From an uncultured Porphyromonas sp. (GTDB lineage Bacteria; Bacteroidota; Bacteroidia; Bacteroidales; Porphyromonadaceae): DNA of 64,000 bases. The stretch lies in contig NZ_CALIXW010000038.1 in NCBI RefSeq assembly GCF_938046015.1, positions 40,001 to 104,000 on the forward strand, written 5' to 3'. Position numbers and translations under genes: made by a program. Shown here one piece after another: positions 61,811 through 64,000 of this stretch (position 1 is its first letter; every line of letters begins with the position of its first letter). Below the pieces are notes generated by a model, which saw nothing but the letters and a program-made list of their open reading frames with translations, made no database searches and was not told where the DNA came from.

Positions 61811-63244
61811 ATGAGTATACGCTCCTTGGCGCTAGCCCTGCTAGCGCTCGGCTTCGTCGGCTCCTGCGCCGACAGCCCTCGTCCCGAGAACGCTTCCCAT
61901 CGCTTCGACCCACGCCCCACCGCAGAGGGCACGCTCCACCTCCGTATCTCCCCAGCACGCACCATACAGCTGCGGGGGCTTAGCCTGAGCGAAGACCCCA
62001 TGCAGCAGATCACGCGCCTGCGCTTCGTCTTCTACGGCGGGGCGAAGCAGGACGCCGTGACCCTCGTCCGTGAGCGGGAGATCCAGTCCGTGGCGGAGCT
62101 GGCGGACCTCGCCCTCCGCCTCCCCATCGAGGACTATCGGCTCATCGTCATCGCCAATCCCGTCCCCGCCCTCGTCTCGCTGACGCAGGAGGGCAGCCCG
62201 CTCGCCGCCCTCAGTGAAGAGCTCGCCATCACGACGACCCAGCTCTACGGGGAGCGCTCAGTCATGACGCTGCCCATGCTCAATGCGCGCGGGGCGGTGC
62301 AGGTGTCGAAGGCGCAGTTCGACCTCAGTGCCACGCCCCAAGCCCTTACCCTTGAGCCGCTGCTGGCACGCGTCCTGGTCTATGGCGAGCCCGAGCTGCG
62401 TGCTGGGGCGCATAAGGGCAAGGCCGCCCCAGGCTATCTCCTCACCGCACAGCGCCGTCAGCTCATCCCGCTGCGTCCCCTGGCCCTCCTCAGGACGGGC
62501 GGCATGGAGCGCTACGACGACAGCTCCGATCCCAAGGACCGCTACCCCAAAGGGCCTCACTACGACAGCTGGGCGGTGAAGCCCCCGACGGAGCTCGCAC
62601 CTTACTTCGCCTACTACAGCAGCGAGCACTATCTAGACCCCGAGCGCAGCTGGGCCAAGGCTCCCGCGACCCTCGGCACGGAGGCTGGCTGGCAGCGCCA
62701 GACGCAGATCTATGCCAAGGAGAGCACGCTGCCGCCCTCCTGCTATCAGGCGGCCTTGGTGCCCACGGTCTGCTACCGCTACGCCTATATCCCGAGTGGC
62801 CTGGCGCTCGGCGAGGAGGAGGGCTGGCTGAGCTTCCGCGGGCAGCGCTATAGCCAAAGTGACTTCCTCAAGATGCTCAAGGATAAGAGCTTCCCCAGCG
62901 AAGCCCTGCGGGAGGCCGTAGAGCGGGCGCAGCTCACCGAGGGCTCCTTCGCGAAGGCCTTCGAGCGTGAGGGGATCGCCTTCTACCACAAGGCGCTGAA
63001 CTACTACTACATCCCCATCCGCCACTACGACGACAGTGCCGCCCCGACGATGAGCTCGCTGGGGCGCTACGGGCTGGTGCGTGGGCACGAATATCAGATC
63101 AAGGTCACGCAGATCTCGGCTCCTGGGATGGCCGTGCCGCGTGCGCTCAGCGAGGAGCGCAGCCTGCTGGTGGAGGAGCGGCTGCAGCACAGCGCTATCT
63201 CCGTCCAGTCCGTCATTATCAATAGCAGCGAGGTCGAGCTCTAG
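61811..63244 (+). CDS. Mfa1-like fimbrial subunit lipoprotein
   Basis: A 477-residue lipoprotein (VGSC, Cys19). The N-terminal half has the beta pattern of P. gingivalis FimA/Mfa1 family subunits. The C-terminal region LNYYYIPIRHYDD then GRYGLVRGHEYQIKVTQISAPG is characteristic of Mfa1-type major subunits. These are exported as lipoproteins, cleaved by an Arg-gingipain-like protease and polymerised by strand exchange. No Mfa2-5-like anchor or tip genes follow within the window. No -7 box was found in the 34 nt after the upstream terminator. Confidence 0.75.
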   Translation: MSIRSLALALLALGFVGSCADSPRPENASHRFDPRPTAEGTLHLRISPARTIQLRGLSLSEDPMQQITRLRFVFYGGAKQDAVTLVREREIQSVAELADLALRLPIEDYRLIVIANPVPALVSLTQEGSPLAALSEELAITTTQLYGERSVMTLPMLNARGAVQVSKAQFDLSATPQALTLEPLLARVLVYGEPELRAGAHKGKAAPGYLLTAQRRQLIPLRPLALLRTGGMERYDDSSDPKDRYPKGPHYDSWAVKPPTELAPYFAYYSSEHYLDPERSWAKAPATLGTEAGWQRQTQIYAKESTLPPSCYQAALVPTVCYRYAYIPSGLALGEEEGWLSFRGQRYSQSDFLKMLKDKSFPSEALREAVERAQLTEGSFAKAFEREGIAFYHKALNYYYIPIRHYDDSAAPTMSSLGRYGLVRGHEYQIKVTQISAPGMAVPRALSEERSLLVEERLQHSAISVQSVIINSSEVEL

Positions 63245-63300
63245 GCCGCTGAGGCCGCCGCTGCGGCACTCCCTCCGCACCTCCGCCACCCTGAGACGCC

Positions 63301-63344
63301 ACGGGGCGGCACTCCCTTACCTGGGTGTGCCGCCCCGTCTTTTT
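63301..63344 (+). terminator. Terminator of the fimbrial subunit gene
   Basis: 12-bp perfect arms (63301-63312 and 63327-63338) with additional inner pairing, then CTTTTT. Confidence 0.85.
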
Positions 63345-63425
63345 ATGCCCTCAGCCCGCCTCAGGCAGGCGCTGCACGCAGCTCCCTGCCTTTCCTCCGC
63401 CTCCTAGCTGCTCGGCCTCCCGCTG

Positions 63426-63509
63426 CTGAGGGATACCCATCAGCGCCCTGACTGCTATCCCTCACGCTGCTGACGGACGTCCCTCAGCGCGCTGAGGGAT
63501 ATCGGTCAG
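63426..63509. repeat. Palindrome array M (4 units, 22-nt period)
   Basis: Units at 63426-63443, 63448-63465, 63470-63487 (GACGTC core, reverse orientation) and 63492-63509. The following 63510-63734 holds nothing recognised apart from GC-rich, direct-repeat-like sequence. Confidence 0.85.
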
Positions 63510-63734
63510 CGAGCCTCTCCCCCTAGGCGGGGGAAGCGCAAGGGAGCTGGGGGAAGCGCCTCGGGCGGTGGAGCGAAGTGCGAGGGAGCAGGGGGAAGTG
63601 CTCTATACTAAGGCCGTCGGCCTCATCCCGATCGGGGATGGAGCCGGCGGATTATTGCTCTAGGGCGGCGCGGACCTCAGCTGAGCGAAGGGCGCGGCGC
63701 GGGTAGGGTAGGGCGCTTTTAGCCAAGAGGCGGA

Positions 63735-64000
63735 CTAGGGACGGACGGGACGGATAGGGAGGCCAAGGAAGCGGAAGCCATACCCCACTGCAGGGTTGAA
63801 GGTTTCCTTCCCCAACTCAAGGAATGTCACCCCTCTGTCGCATTCACCTGAGTAGAGCGTACTCGTCCAAAGCATAGTCATAGTGCCTCTAGTGTCGTTG
63901 ATTGTCCCGCTCATAAAACCGGAGACGCAGATGACAATGGACTTACCATTAGCCTTACTGGTAGCTCGGAGGCATGGGATGTCATTGATCGTCTCCTTGG
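63735..64000 (-). CDS. C-terminus of a surface protein gene running off the right edge
   Basis: The minus-strand frame is open from 63998 to the TAG at 63735-63737, giving 87 residues. It ends GYGFRFLGLPIRPVRP, the kind of ending seen in the FISUMP-type and related secreted proteins of Bacteroidota. Upstream part shows IVICVSGFMSGTINDTRG and a Ser/Gly-rich turn. Base composition is visibly less GC-rich than the rest of the window. N-terminus is outside the window; family uncertain. Confidence 0.65.
   Translation of the reverse strand, partial: KETINDIPCLRATSKANGKSIVICVSGFMSGTINDTRGTMTMLWTSTLYSGECDRGVTFLELGKETFNPAVGYGFRFLGLPIRPVRP

Overview
The window is chromosomal DNA of a GC-rich (about 60% by eye) member of the Bacteroidota, most likely Porphyromonas or a close relative. 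The evidence is four-fold: SusC/SusD pairs and DUF4249/TonB-receptor pairs; a serine palmitoyltransferase of the sphingolipid pathway; a tmRNA whose tag reads GENNYALAA; and repeated TAnnTTTG promoter elements, the Bacteroidota -7 box. No rRNA, transposase, integrase, prophage or CRISPR array was seen.

Layout. 1-7 kb: minus-strand units GHL10 lipoprotein / panC / asd and DMT exporter / rnc / fabF / acpP, with purN divergent from acpP. 7.8-8.3 kb: ssrA (tmRNA). 8.8-17.9 kb: a minus-strand utilisation locus (susC, susD, a surface lipoprotein, and a BACON-CBM32-M60 peptidase) that fits capture and cleavage of mucin-type glycoproteins. 18-20 kb: repeat-rich, gene-free. 20-24.9 kb: rnr and a two-component system. 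25.3-29.4 kb: NfeD/stomatin pair, a 47-codon ORF, rpe and comEC. 29.6-34.8 kb: a second susCD pair behind a leader with a 30-codon ORF and an intrinsic terminator; its susD is frameshifted in the signal peptide. 35-36 kb: second repeat block. 36.2-41.8 kb: an LTA-synthase-like membrane sulfatase, a lipoprotein, serine palmitoyltransferase and a U32 protein. 42.6-43.5 kb: tRNA-Pro, tRNA-Asp, tRNA-Lys. 43.7-47.5 kb: deoC, then exbB-exbD-tonB-DJ-1-mazG. 48.9-52.4 kb: TonB receptor plus DUF4249 lipoprotein. 52.5 kb: tRNA-Val and tRNA-Gln. 53-58 kb: siderophore-type receptor and a serine-type sulfatase. 58.3-63.2 kb: serC, serA, DUF1015 and an Mfa1-like fimbrial subunit. The right edge cuts a minus-strand surface-protein gene.

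The most unusual feature is a family of at least 13 intergenic arrays made of 18-bp imperfect palindromes (consensus CTGANNGATATCNNTCAG) joined by 4-nt linkers. This gives an almost invariant 22-nt period, usually four units, with a conserved order and polarity. They occur about once per 5 kb, always between transcription units. A different 22-nt direct repeat sits in the leader of one TonB receptor. The second susCD leader looks like an attenuator: a Met/Cys/His-rich small ORF folded into a stem, followed by a 16-bp perfect terminator that must be read through to reach susC.

Functionally the window combines envelope nutrient capture (five TonB-dependent outer-membrane proteins, one ExbBD-TonB motor, sulfatase and M60 peptidase), envelope lipid synthesis and housekeeping genes. 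All functions are assigned from sequence motifs read by eye; no database search was run.
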